Source: CAZHOV01 sp964534315 (GTDB lineage Bacteria; Bacteroidota; Bacteroidia; Chitinophagales; Saprospiraceae). From it: DNA of 64,000 nucleotides. The translations under genes were made by a program, and so were the position numbers. Positions 45,109-54,067 of the stretch are shown here, piece by piece. The notes under the pieces are model-generated. The model had not been told where the DNA came from. It ran no database searches and saw only the letters and a program-made list of their open reading frames with translations. Numbering within the stretch: position 1 is the stretch's first letter; every line of letters starts with the position of its first letter. Location: positions 1 through 64,000 of the forward strand of contig CAZHOV010000008.1 of the NCBI GenBank assembly GCA_964534315.1. The letters are read 5' to 3'.

Positions 45109-47685
45109 TTATCCGCATTCCGAGTAGCCACAACTCTTACACATCAGGCAGCCTTCTTTGTAAATCAGCCCATGGGGGTCATCGCAAGAAGGGCATGCGC
45201 TTTCCGTAGCCTTGGTACCATCGGGAATAAACATTTTTAAGGCTCTCACCACACCATTTTTCCAGGTATTAATGAACGCATCTTCGGCATTCAGGCCGGA
45301 TACTAAATCTACGGCATGTACGATTGGCATACCGTGGCGAAGTACACCCGAAATCAATTTCGCATAATTCCAGTACTCCTTATTAAATGAACGAGAAAGT
45401 CCTTCAATGGTTACACGATAACCATCCCGATCTCTGAACTGGAAATCGTAGCGGTTCTTTCCTGAGTCTTCATCTCTGGCTTTGATCACCCAGCCATTGG
45501 TGACGTAATCAGGTAGGCGGAAGGTATCTTCGGCACGACCGGTAAAGATCTCATAGGGGCGGTTATCCATCATGCCCACAACAGCCAACCAGTCTTTATC
45601 TTCATTTTTAAAGCGCATCACCTTGGCCTCTAATTTGACAGGGCGCTTTGGAGAGTGCGTTTCTCTAAATGTAGCCTTTTCTCCACTGTCCGAATCGTTG
45701 GATATCAATACGCCCGAACGGGAGCCGTCTCGATAGATTGTACAACCTTTACACCCCGCTTCCCAAGCCGTTTCGTAGATTTTTTTCACCATGTCTACGG
45801 AGGTTTCCTTTGGAATGTTTACCGTTACGCTTATGGAGTGATCGACCCACTTTTGGATACGTCCTTGCATTTTTACTTTTTGTACCCAATCTACGTCATT
45901 AGCCGTAGCTTTGTAGTAAGGAGATTTCTCGATGACCTTTTGCAACTCTTCAGTTTCCATCTTGGTCACCTTGTCGATGTCAAACCCTTGTGCACGCATC
46001 CAATCTACAAACTTGTGGTGGAAAACGTGGTATTCTTCCCAGTGGTCTCCCACCTCGTCTACGAAGGTGACTTTTACATCCGTATCATTAGGGTTGACCT
46101 TTCTTCTTCTTTTATAACTGATAAGGAAGGCTGGTTCAATACCTGAAGTGGTTTGGGTCATTAAGCTGGTGGTGCCAGTAGGGGCAATGGTCAGCAATGC
46201 AATATTTCGGCGGCCGTGCTTGATAAGTTCGTCTTTCAAATCAGGTTCGGCCATTTCCAGGCGATTGATGAAGGGATTTCTTTTTTCTCGTTCGTAGTCG
46301 AAAATGGGGAATGCGCCTCTTTCTTTTGCCATCAAAATAGACGAGCGGTAGGCACTTAGTGCTACTGTTTGGTGTACCTTTTCAGCAAATTCAATACCTT
46401 CGTCCGTACCGTAAATGAGGTTCAAGGCGGCCAACATATCCCCTTCTGCGGTGATGCCTACTCCTGTACGGCGACCCTCAACACAGGTTTTACGGATCTT
46501 ATGCCATAACTTTAATTCCGTATTCTTGATATTATCGGCCTCTGGATCGTTTTGAATCTTTTCAATGATACGGTCGATCTTTTCGATTTCCAGATCGATG
46601 ATATCATCCATAATACGCTGAGCGATCTGAACGTGCTCCGAGAATTTTTCAAAATCGAAATAAGCGTCGGGCTTGAACGGGTTTTCTACATAGCTATACA
46701 GGTTTATTGCCAGTAGTCGGCAGCTATCATAAGGGCAAAGCGGGATTTCTCCACACGGATTAGTAGATATGGTGTTATACCCAAGATCAGCGTAGCAGTC
46801 AGGCACCGACTCACGGATAACGGTATCCCAGAATAATACGCCAGGCTCGGCAGATTTCCAGGCATTGTGAATAATTTTATCCCATAGTTTGGCCGCGTCA
46901 ATTTCTTTAGTGAATACCGGATCATCGCTGTGGATCGGGAATTGCTGCTCGTAATTCCGGCCGCTCATAGCCGCTTTCATAAACTCGTCGTCGATCTTCA
47001 CAGATACATTGGCTCCGGTTACTTTTCCGGTTTCCATTTTAGCGTCAATAAAGTCTTCAGCATCGGGATGTTTGCTGGAAACGGTCAGCATCAATGCTCC
47101 CCGTCGTCCGTCCTGGGCTACTTCTCTGGTGGAATTGGAATACCGCTCCATAAAAGGTACGATACCAGTAGAAGAGAGCGCGCTATTCATGACCGGAGAG
47201 TTTTTGGGACGGATATGCGAAAGGTCGTGCCCCACACCACCACGGCGCTTCATTAACTGGACCTGTTCTTCATCAATTTTGATAATCCCACCATATGAAT
47301 CGGCGCCGTTCCCGATCACAAAGCAATTGGAAAGGGAAGATACCTGATGATTGTTCCCGATACCAGCCATCGGGCTTCCCTGGGGAACAATATATCTGAA
47401 ATTTCTGAGCAGTTCATAGATTTGCTCTTCAGGTATTGGGTTGGGATATTTTTGCTCGATGCGCGCAATTTCTTTGGCAATTCTGCGGTGCATATCATCT
47501 GGCGTAAGCTCATAGAGGTTTCCAAAAGAATCTTTGAGCGCGTATTTTTTGATCCAGACATTTGCTGCTAATTCGTCTCCGTTGAAATAAATGGTGGATG
47601 CTTTCAATGCTTCCCCGAAACTGTAGGTTTTGGCGGCTTTCCCATTTTTAGTTTTGGAAAGGCCTTTTTTTACGTTTGCCTCCAT
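45109..47685 (-). CDS. nrdJ: adenosylcobalamin-dependent ribonucleotide reductase (class II)
   Basis: The 858-residue enzyme reduces ribonucleotides with vitamin B12 and needs no oxygen. It has SLSNCFVIGNGADSYGGI near residue 110, the NPCGEIPLCPYDSCRL loop with active-site Cys, TIAPTGTTSLMTQTTSGIEP and the C-terminal CPSCDDPHGLIYKEG and CLMCKSCGY redox tail. Length is normal for the B12 type. The protein implies a B12 supply. A palindromic pair of DnaA-box-like sequences lies about 280 bp upstream of the start. No B12 riboswitch was recognised in the leader. Confidence 0.95.
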   Translation of the reverse strand: MEANVKKGLSKTKNGKAAKTYSFGEALKASTIYFNGDELAANVWIKKYALKDSFGNLYELTPDDMHRRIAKEIARIEQKYPNPIPEEQIYELLRNFRYIVPQGSPMAGIGNNHQVSSLSNCFVIGNGADSYGGIIKIDEEQVQLMKRRGGVGHDLSHIRPKNSPVMNSALSSTGIVPFMERYSNSTREVAQDGRRGALMLTVSSKHPDAEDFIDAKMETGKVTGANVSVKIDDEFMKAAMSGRNYEQQFPIHSDDPVFTKEIDAAKLWDKIIHNAWKSAEPGVLFWDTVIRESVPDCYADLGYNTISTNPCGEIPLCPYDSCRLLAINLYSYVENPFKPDAYFDFEKFSEHVQIAQRIMDDIIDLEIEKIDRIIEKIQNDPEADNIKNTELKLWHKIRKTCVEGRRTGVGITAEGDMLAALNLIYGTDEGIEFAEKVHQTVALSAYRSSILMAKERGAFPIFDYEREKRNPFINRLEMAEPDLKDELIKHGRRNIALLTIAPTGTTSLMTQTTSGIEPAFLISYKRRRKVNPNDTDVKVTFVDEVGDHWEEYHVFHHKFVDWMRAQGFDIDKVTKMETEELQKVIEKSPYYKATANDVDWVQKVKMQGRIQKWVDHSISVTVNIPKETSVDMVKKIYETAWEAGCKGCTIYRDGSRSGVLISNDSDSGEKATFRETHSPKRPVKLEAKVMRFKNEDKDWLAVVGMMDNRPYEIFTGRAEDTFRLPDYVTNGWVIKARDEDSGKNRYDFQFRDRDGYRVTIEGLSRSFNKEYWNYAKLISGVLRHGMPIVHAVDLVSGLNAEDAFINTWKNGVVRALKMFIPDGTKATESACPSCDDPHGLIYKEGCLMCKSCGYSECG

Positions 47686-47961
47686 TGTTATTGTAATTAT
47701 GTTGGTTAATATATATGGTAAATAAATGAGTCACTCGAAACTTTTTCGACTATGATCGCGTGATTCCCTGCTTGTTTTTTAGGACCTGCTATATTTTTTC
47801 TCAGCAATTTGTTTTAAAAAAGCGAACATCCTAATCTGAGAAAAAGGGGGAAAATAAAATATAGGTTATCTCAAAAATTTTAATAAAAAATATGGGATAA
47901 CCAGGCTAACTGAAAATTAGTTTGGCAATTTACAGGAAAAAAAAGTCGAGTGTGTGAATAG

Positions 47962-47982
47962 TTTTCCACAATTTGTGGAAAG
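47962..47982. promoter_or_regulatory. DnaA-box-like inverted pair upstream of nrdJ
   Basis: TTTTCCACA (47962-47970) and TGTGGAAAG (47974-47982) are inverted, each one mismatch or so from the DnaA box TTATCCACA, and form the palindrome TTTCCACA-ATT-TGTGGAAA. In E. coli the nrdAB promoter carries DnaA boxes, so a role in linking nucleotide supply to replication is possible. Alternatively it is a simple palindromic operator. Confidence 0.4.
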
Positions 47983-48018
47983 ATATAGACGGGTAAGCAA
48001 AACAATCTTAAAACAAAT

Positions 48019-48060
48019 AATAGAAACAACCTACCCAAATGAGGGTAGATTTTTTCTATT
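48019..48060 (-). terminator. hairpin downstream of trhO
   Basis: CTACCC (48031-48036) pairs with GGGTAG (48043-48048), and outer AATAGAAA (48019-48026) pairs with TTTCTATT (48053-48060). On the plus strand a T-run follows the core. It most likely terminates the minus-strand trhO transcript about 20-60 bp after its stop. Confidence 0.6.
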
Positions 48061-48079
48061 AAGAAAAATGGTTTAGTAT

Positions 48080-49150
48080 CTATTCTTGACTTCCAGTTGT
48101 TTGGAGCCCTTCGGTGGTCAATGGTTGATCTTTTCGATTGGCTTTATACCGTCCTTTACCAAATTTGGTGCCATTAAATTTGATGGTTTTTTTCAGTGCT
48201 TCCCGCTGTTCTTCGGGCAGGGCGTTGAAGTCCTGGCACTTTTTGGAACAACAGGCATCATATTTTTCAGCACATTTTTCACACTGGATAAACAGAATAT
48301 GACAGGCATCGTTGGCACAATTGACATGGTGGTCGCAAGGTTCGCCACATTGATGGCAACGGGCGATCACATCTTCACTGATCTTTTCGCCCATGCGTTC
48401 GTCAAAAACAAAGTTCTTTCCGATAAATTTATTTTCGAGTCCTTTTTGTTCGCACTGACGTGCATATTCGATAATTCCGCCTTCGACCATATAGACATTT
48501 TTGAATCCTTTGTGCAAATAATACGCACTGGCTTTTTCACAACGAATGCCTCCGGTACAATACATGACGATATGCTTTTCTTTAGCTTCTTCCAGCATTT
48601 TTTCGACTTGAGGAAGGGCTTCTCTGAAGGTTTCCACATCGGGGAGAATAGCATCTTTAAAGTGTCCAACCTCGCTTTCGTAGTGATTGCGCATGTCGAC
48701 GATAAGGGTGTCAGGCTGATCGGTTAATTCGTTAAACTCATCGGCGGCGAGGGGGCGGCCGCGTTTGGTCGCATCGAAGGTGGCATCATTAAGTCCATCA
48801 GCAACGATTTTCTTTCGTACTTTGATTTTGAGCTTATAAAACGATTTTCCGTCATCCTCAATGGCCATATTCAGTCGGATCCTCCGTAGGAAATCAATTG
48901 TTTCCAGTTGTTCTTTAAAGGCTTCCCAGTTTTTCTCAGGTACGGAAATCTGCGCGTTGATCCCTTCATTGGCCACGTAAACACGCCCAAAGACGCCCAA
49001 GTTGACCCATTCGGTGTACAAATGATCCCTAAAAAGTTGAGGATTTCCAATATTCGCATATTGGTAAAAGGAAAGCGTTATGCGATCTTCATCGCTTTGC
49101 AACATCTGCTCCTTCAGCAGATCATTGTTGATCTTGTTGAACAACTTCAT
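48080..49150 (-). CDS. trhO: tRNA uridine-34 hydroxylase TrhO (rhodanese family)
   Basis: A 356-residue protein from ATG 49150 (MKLFNKINN); a start at 49174 adds eight residues. It should hydroxylate U34 of tRNAs using O2. It has an N-terminal acylphosphatase-like domain, a rhodanese domain with catalytic Cys in MYCTGGIRCEKASAYYLHKG, and a C-terminal Cys/His-rich zinc region (RCHQCGEPCDHHVNCANDAC, CEKCAEKYDACC). Length and layout agree with YceA/TrhO. Confidence 0.94.
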   Translation of the reverse strand: MKLFNKINNDLLKEQMLQSDEDRITLSFYQYANIGNPQLFRDHLYTEWVNLGVFGRVYVANEGINAQISVPEKNWEAFKEQLETIDFLRRIRLNMAIEDDGKSFYKLKIKVRKKIVADGLNDATFDATKRGRPLAADEFNELTDQPDTLIVDMRNHYESEVGHFKDAILPDVETFREALPQVEKMLEEAKEKHIVMYCTGGIRCEKASAYYLHKGFKNVYMVEGGIIEYARQCEQKGLENKFIGKNFVFDERMGEKISEDVIARCHQCGEPCDHHVNCANDACHILFIQCEKCAEKYDACCSKKCQDFNALPEEQREALKKTIKFNGTKFGKGRYKANRKDQPLTTEGLQTTGSQE

Positions 49151-49360
49151 ACTACAGGTTTTTGTCGTGGACAATTGCAGGTTGTCTCGTTATAAAACCT
49201 ATGGTTTTATCCACAATGTTAATGAAAAAGAGTAAACATGAGTCATCCCGTCCCGCATTATCTTTAATGCGGGATCGAGATGCCTCATGGGCTATTTTTA
49301 GCTAAGATTAACGGGCTTAAGCCTATTATCAAGCTTAAAATCTACAGCCCTTTTCAGTAT

Positions 49361-49413
49361 TTTTAAAGGGAATGCTGTGAATTTTTTTGAAATTCACAGC
49401 ATTCCTTTTAAAA
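49361..49413 (-). terminator. 24-bp hairpin downstream of the ACMSD gene
   Basis: TTTTAAAGGGAATGCTGTGA plus ATTT pairs with GAAATTCACAGCATTCC plus TTTTAAAA with one mismatch and a 5-nt loop. It lies about 120 bp after the stop of the minus-strand gene at 49532 and probably ends that operon. Confidence 0.65.
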
Positions 49414-49490
49414 AATAAATCAAAAGGTGTCGTTTTTTGAATCAAAAAAGTGCTTAACCTTTTGAGAACTAAGCAAAAAAAGAAAAAAAT

Positions 49491-49530
49491 ATGAATTATT
49501 CCGGATTTTAAAAATTCGGGATGATTCATG
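49491..49530. repeat. 40-bp palindromic intergenic repeat (copy 2)
   Basis: ATGAATTATTCCGG...AATTCGGGATGATTCATG is an imperfect palindrome and matches 44034-44073 most strongly over the right half. It begins one base after the ACMSD stop and could act as a terminator stem. Confidence 0.55.
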
Positions 49531-49531
49531 T

Positions 49532-50545
49532 TTACTGTAAAATATATTTCTCTGCCTCCAGATCCAGCCACTCCAAAGTATTTTGGTAGAATAATTTTTC
49601 TATTGTTTCTGTTGGCAGTTCCATTTCTTCGATAAACTTGCCGATCGTAAGATCGCCGAGCGGGAAGGGGTAATCGGACCCTAGCGTTACTTTATCTTCT
49701 CCCAATAGGTCCATCACATATCGGAGCATGACGGGGTCATGCGTAATACTGTCTACCCAGAATTTGCCCAAATAGTTCCGCGGGTTAACGTCATTATCAA
49801 TGGCGACCAGATCGGGGCGACAATTAAAGCCTTTTTCGATACGGCCGATCGTTGCCGGGAACGAACCGCCTGCATGAGCGAAATTGACTCTTAAATTGGG
49901 CAGACGCTCTAATACACCACCAAAGATCATGGAGCAGATCGCTCTGGTGGTCTCGGCAGGCATACTGACTAACCAGGGTAACCAGTATTTCCGGATCTCA
50001 TGAAAACCCATCATATTCCATGGATGAACAAATAAAGCCATACCCAATTCCTGGCACGCTTCAAAGATCGGGAAAAAACGGGGTTCGTTGAGATTTAGGT
50101 CGTTGATATTGGAACCGATCTGCACACCCACCAACCCTATCTCTTTACACCTTTCTAACTCTTTTACAGACAGCTCCGTATCCTGCATGGGCAAGGTACC
50201 CAGTCCTATATACGTTTTAGGATTATCATGCACCGTTTGGGCAAGGTCGTCGTTCAGGAATTTTGCTACTTCCGCTCCATGTGTTGGTTTGGCCCAGTAA
50301 GCAAACAGCACGGGGATGGTACAGACGACTTGCACGTGGGTTTTATTGCTCTTGTATTCTTCAATGCGTTCAACAGCATCCCAGCAATTGGATTTAATCT
50401 CGCGGAAGAACTCTTCGCCTTTCATCATTTTGGCGAACCCTTCACGGTGATGAATCAGGTTGATAAAGTCCCCATAACCATACTTTTTGGAGAAGTTGGG
50501 CATCTCCTTCGGTATGATGTGGGTGTGCATGTCGATTTTTAGCAT
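49532..50545 (-). CDS. ACMSD-type amidohydrolase (aminocarboxymuconate-semialdehyde decarboxylase)
   Basis: The 337-residue enzyme is very close to ACMSD: KIDMHTHIIPKE, metal-binding HxH (His7, His9), the segment VQVVCTIPVLFAYWAKP, HPWNMMGFHEIRKYWLPWLV, PAETTRAICSMIFGGV and GSDYPFPLGDL. It decarboxylates aminocarboxymuconate semialdehyde in tryptophan/kynurenine breakdown (bacterial nbaD). No other kynurenine-pathway gene is adjacent; instead it follows a secreted subtilase gene by 4 bp, so the three-gene operon (53977 to 49532) is unusual. Confidence 0.93.
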   Translation of the reverse strand: MLKIDMHTHIIPKEMPNFSKKYGYGDFINLIHHREGFAKMMKGEEFFREIKSNCWDAVERIEEYKSNKTHVQVVCTIPVLFAYWAKPTHGAEVAKFLNDDLAQTVHDNPKTYIGLGTLPMQDTELSVKELERCKEIGLVGVQIGSNINDLNLNEPRFFPIFEACQELGMALFVHPWNMMGFHEIRKYWLPWLVSMPAETTRAICSMIFGGVLERLPNLRVNFAHAGGSFPATIGRIEKGFNCRPDLVAIDNDVNPRNYLGKFWVDSITHDPVMLRYVMDLLGEDKVTLGSDYPFPLGDLTIGKFIEEMELPTETIEKLFYQNTLEWLDLEAEKYILQ

Positions 50546-50549
50546 GAGG

Positions 50550-52319
50550 TTACTGTTTAATCAATTTGCCCGCAAAGATATCATTATTGTGGGTAATTTG
50601 ATAAAAATAAATGCCTCTTGCTAAGTAATTTGTATGTATTTCGAGGGGAGCTCGCTTTACCAGGTAATGATTTTCTTCTTTCACCAGTTGTCCGTCCAGT
50701 GTGAATAGCCGGAAATTGATAGCTCCTTCCAGGTTTTCGGAGCTTAGGAAGAAGCTGGAAGTAAATGGATTTGGAGATAGTTGAAAAGCGGTTCCCTCCA
50801 AATGGGCTTCTTCCGTTTTGGTAACAGGCTCTAATACCACCTGAACGGCTCTGAGCACATCAATCCTGCCATATCCGTATGTGGTATTGGGAATGTTGGA
50901 GCCGACGAATGGATCGCAAGACTGTCCGGCTTCGAGTTGGACGGCCGTTTGTTCAAGCAGGTCTTCGATATAGTCTACTTGTCCGGCAATCTCGGGTTTA
51001 GCAGAAATGATCAGAGCCACCGCTCCAGCTGTATGGGGCCCAGCCATGCTCGTTCCGCTTTTGGTGCCATATTGTCCATTCAACACAGCGGAGAAGGTGC
51101 CTACGCCCGGTGCCACTACGTTGGGTTTCAGGATACCTGATCCGGTCACCTGAACGGGGCCGCGGCTACTCCAGGAGGCGATGGTGTCGGTGACATTAGC
51201 GGCGCCGACGGCAAAGCTGTTTTCAAAAATAGATGGAGGGGCATTTACAGATGAACAATCGGGGCCATTATTTCCGGCGGATACAACAACAACTACTCCG
51301 GCTGTTTTCAGGTTGTTGATCACTGTTTCCATCAATTCAAAATTACTAGCATTACAGCCTTCGCTGGTTGGGCAGCTCCAGGAGTTGTTGATCACATGGG
51401 GGGCCCTGGTAGGGTCGGGATTCTCGTTGTTAAGATTGGTGGGTGCCAGGAAAAATTCGAAGCAATCCATATAAGTGGCAGGGGTGCCATGGCCCCGGTC
51501 CATATTCCGGCAGCCAATCCATTTGGCGCCGGGAGCCACTCCTATATCCAGGTTTTGCCCTTCTCCTCCGGCCATCGTACCCATCGTATGGGTCCCGTGA
51601 GAGTTATCATCGCATGGGACTAAAAGGCTGTAGCCGCAAGGATTATTATTTCCGTCAGGATTGATCATGGAGGTGATCGCATCATGCCAGTTATAGTTAT
51701 GATTGGGGATAGAGCCATTCCAACCGCGGTATTGCTCTTTGATAGCCGGGTGGTCCCATTCATAACCCGTATCTTGTCCCCCGATAACGACGCCTTGCCC
51801 GGTAATGCCCAGATCCCAGACTTCATCGGCTCCGATGGTATCAATTCCCCAGGTTGGGGTTCCTGATCCTCTTGGTGTAACCGTTTCTTCAGTGGGAGGA
51901 TCCGGAAGTTTGACAACTGGGTTATCTGCAACATATTTTACTTCGGGGTAGGTAGCTAATGCCCGGATCAGGGATAAATTACCAGAGGTGTAAATCGCAT
52001 TGGCAATCAGAAAAGGTTTGTAATCATGCTGGCGCTGGTCCAAAAAGGATCGGATATTCTTCTGAGATTGATCTGCTGTTTTTTTCAATTGTTGAAAAAC
52101 GTATGTTCCTTTCTCTTCTTTTGTGCCTAACGTTTTAGCTTTTGAAAGGTCTGCCTGTGCTTTAAACACGAGGATAAAATCTACTGTATGCTGATCATTG
52201 GCCTTTTGGAGCAAGGATTGATCTACCTTATTTTTCCATTCATTGTTGGTGGTTGATCTCCATCCCATGATATTCAATAAAGTCAGGATGGAGCAAGTAG
52301 CGAATAAAAAAGTGCGCAT
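50550..52319 (-). CDS. secreted subtilisin-family (S8) protease with T9SS sorting domain
   Basis: A 589-residue protease. It has an N-terminal leader with an I9-like propeptide (about residues 35-135) and a catalytic domain with Asp in GGQDTGYEWDHP, His in DDNSHGTHTMGTMAGG and Ser in GTSMAGPHTAGAVALI, plus the oxyanion Asn in VVSAGNNGPD. The C-terminal T9SS domain starts FQLSPNPFTSSFF and ends FAGKLIKQ. It should be exported by T9SS and degrade extracellular protein. Its ATG shares one base with the stop of the preceding gene (TAATG). Confidence 0.95.
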   Translation of the reverse strand: MRTFLFATCSILTLLNIMGWRSTTNNEWKNKVDQSLLQKANDQHTVDFILVFKAQADLSKAKTLGTKEEKGTYVFQQLKKTADQSQKNIRSFLDQRQHDYKPFLIANAIYTSGNLSLIRALATYPEVKYVADNPVVKLPDPPTEETVTPRGSGTPTWGIDTIGADEVWDLGITGQGVVIGGQDTGYEWDHPAIKEQYRGWNGSIPNHNYNWHDAITSMINPDGNNNPCGYSLLVPCDDNSHGTHTMGTMAGGEGQNLDIGVAPGAKWIGCRNMDRGHGTPATYMDCFEFFLAPTNLNNENPDPTRAPHVINNSWSCPTSEGCNASNFELMETVINNLKTAGVVVVVSAGNNGPDCSSVNAPPSIFENSFAVGAANVTDTIASWSSRGPVQVTGSGILKPNVVAPGVGTFSAVLNGQYGTKSGTSMAGPHTAGAVALIISAKPEIAGQVDYIEDLLEQTAVQLEAGQSCDPFVGSNIPNTTYGYGRIDVLRAVQVVLEPVTKTEEAHLEGTAFQLSPNPFTSSFFLSSENLEGAINFRLFTLDGQLVKEENHYLVKRAPLEIHTNYLARGIYFYQITHNNDIFAGKLIKQ

Positions 52320-53977
52320 TAGTGTTTGATTATTTTTTTAGAAAATAGTTGATCATTTGTTTTTACACAAAAAATATAAGCCCCTGAAGGTAATTGATTG
52401 ACTGGTACTTCCAGGTGATTCTTGTCACTAGATGGGATGATATTTTCATATATCAATTGTCCGGATAATGAATAAACCCTGATGATTATTTCGGAATTTG
52501 TCAAGGGTAGTTTTACTGAAACTGTAGATTGTTGACGGAGTAAAGTAGGGGCAATCGAGATCCTGGAATTATCGAAGTAAATAGTCTGTATTTTTGAAAA
52601 GTCGAAGGTTCCGTCCAGATCAACCATTTTTAAACGGTAATAGTTTGTACCGGAGAAAGGCTCCTTATCGATATATTGATAATATTGAGCTCGTTGGCTA
52701 TTTCCCTGCGAAGGAGTCTTGTGAATGGTGGAAAAAGACAACCCGTCTGAGCTTTTCTGGATTTCAAAATGGCTGACATCTTTTTCTTGAGCGGTTTCCC
52801 AGGTTAATAAGCTATTATTTCCTTGTCTTTGAGCACTAAAGTCGTTGAGTTCCAATGGAAGAAGATTAAAGTTGAGTTCCAGAGTGAATAAACCATGTTC
52901 AAGATCGGAAGCGATAATCGTACCCGAAGGAAGATAAGGATAGACTCCCCAATTGTTACTTGTACCATTATAGGTAGTGTTATTGGGTTCGGTATCATAA
53001 TAGGCTGTCTGGATAGGGTTTAAAGGGTTGGAGATGTCAAATACCTGCACGCCATCTTCGTAATAAGAAACATAGAGCAAGGTATCTTTTACAAAAGGGT
53101 TATGGGGAGTATTATTTACGTGGGCAGGAGCGAGTAGCGGAAACTTAAAGGTATGTGCTGTTGAGATATTATTGAGGTTAGAGACGTCAACCACTGCCAA
53201 GGGTTGTCCTTTAGGGAGTTCTTCAGCAACAAAGGCCCAATCGCCGTTATTCGTCAGCCAGACACTGTGGACATAGCCACCCGAAATACTGGAAGAACTT
53301 AGGGCTACCGGGTTGGACACGTTAGATAAGTCCCATATATAAAAGCCATTATAGCCATGGCAAGCATAGACGATATCGTTTTTGGCATAGAGGTCATGCA
53401 CATATCCGGGGTCTGAGCCAAAATAGGGTGTTCCTAGTAATGGCGGGTTGGTTGGGTTGGCAGCGAGGTCGAGTACGATAAGTCCGTCATTTTCAGAATC
53501 CGATCCGGCGACATATAATTTCCCATTATTGTTATCGATAAAGATGTTGTGCGCCCGGTCGAAATGGGTAGTTATCTGATTACTGAGGGTGACAGCGTTG
53601 GGCAAATTACTCAGATCAAAGATCAATAATCCTTCATCAGTATTAAACTGGTCGGCAACGGCATAGCAATAGTTACCATAGACTTTAAAATCGCGCCAGG
53701 TAGAAGGGTACATTTGCAGGCCCGCGGGATTACCATTAGAAAACTCTTCGACGAGCGTTGGAGAGGAAGGATTGGTCACATCAAAAAAGTAAATATTAGG
53801 ACGTGAACCAATAATCGCATATTCGTTACCCTGCCCATCTGTGAAGCCCCAGATATCGTTAAAAAATTGACCGCTGAGGTCCCATTGACCCAATTTGACC
53901 ATGTTCAGGGAATCTGCCTGAGCATAAGCATTTAGTGTTCCTAATAGCAAAAGGAATGACGTAATAAGTTTTTTCAT
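52319..53977 (-). CDS. choice-of-anchor B family secreted protein with T9SS sorting domain
   Basis: A 552-residue protein from ATG 53977 (MKKLITSFLLLLG; 53992 is an alternative). After a signal peptide, LVIVD-type beta-propeller blades occur, for example GSRPNIYFFDVTNP, KLYVAGSDSENDGLIVLDLA and YVHDLYAKNDIVYACHGYNG, the pattern of the choice-of-anchor B family. The C-terminal T9SS domain begins RISIAPTLLRQ and ends FSKKIIKH. It opens the operon with the S8 protease. A surface binding role is inferred. Confidence 0.9.
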   Translation of the reverse strand: MKKLITSFLLLLGTLNAYAQADSLNMVKLGQWDLSGQFFNDIWGFTDGQGNEYAIIGSRPNIYFFDVTNPSSPTLVEEFSNGNPAGLQMYPSTWRDFKVYGNYCYAVADQFNTDEGLLIFDLSNLPNAVTLSNQITTHFDRAHNIFIDNNNGKLYVAGSDSENDGLIVLDLAANPTNPPLLGTPYFGSDPGYVHDLYAKNDIVYACHGYNGFYIWDLSNVSNPVALSSSSISGGYVHSVWLTNNGDWAFVAEELPKGQPLAVVDVSNLNNISTAHTFKFPLLAPAHVNNTPHNPFVKDTLLYVSYYEDGVQVFDISNPLNPIQTAYYDTEPNNTTYNGTSNNWGVYPYLPSGTIIASDLEHGLFTLELNFNLLPLELNDFSAQRQGNNSLLTWETAQEKDVSHFEIQKSSDGLSFSTIHKTPSQGNSQRAQYYQYIDKEPFSGTNYYRLKMVDLDGTFDFSKIQTIYFDNSRISIAPTLLRQQSTVSVKLPLTNSEIIIRVYSLSGQLIYENIIPSSDKNHLEVPVNQLPSGAYIFCVKTNDQLFSKKIIKH

Positions 53978-54067
53978 GGTGTTCTTGTTCAATTATGTAA
54001 AAATTAACCATTTTTTTCACAAAAAATCAATGGTACAAGACAAAACACCAAAAAAAGGTCAAAAGGT

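Larger units (their letters stand above)
47686..48079. other. 394-bp intergenic region upstream of nrdJ
   Basis: An AT-rich spacer with no gene. It holds an inverted repeat GGTTATC / GATAACC (47871-47902), a DnaA-box-like palindrome (47962-47982) and a hairpin (48019-48060). TATGGGATAACCAGGCTAACT (47891-47911) shares 19 of 21 bases with 54686-54706. No TAnnTTTG element in the correct orientation was identified. Confidence 0.55.
49151..49531. other. intergenic region with several strong hairpins
   Basis: No gene. The region holds a perfect DnaA box TTATCCACA (49207-49215), a REP-like stem TCCCGCATTA / TAATGCGGGA (49251-49274) inside a wider CATGAG...CTCATG palindrome (49239-49289), a 24-bp stem at 49361-49413, and a nested CAAAAGGT...ACCTTTTG hairpin (about 49420-49460). 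The 40-bp palindrome at 49491-49530 is listed separately. Confidence 0.6.

Noticed and set aside
47686..48079. Possible cobalamin riboswitch ahead of the B12-dependent reductase
   Set aside because: No B12-box-like conserved core could be found by eye; the leader is AT-rich with only simple hairpins.
47962..49215. Replication origin suggested by DnaA-like boxes
   Set aside because: Only three boxes over 1.2 kb, no clear AT-rich unwinding element beside a cluster and no dnaA or dnaN nearby; kept only as possible nrdJ regulation.
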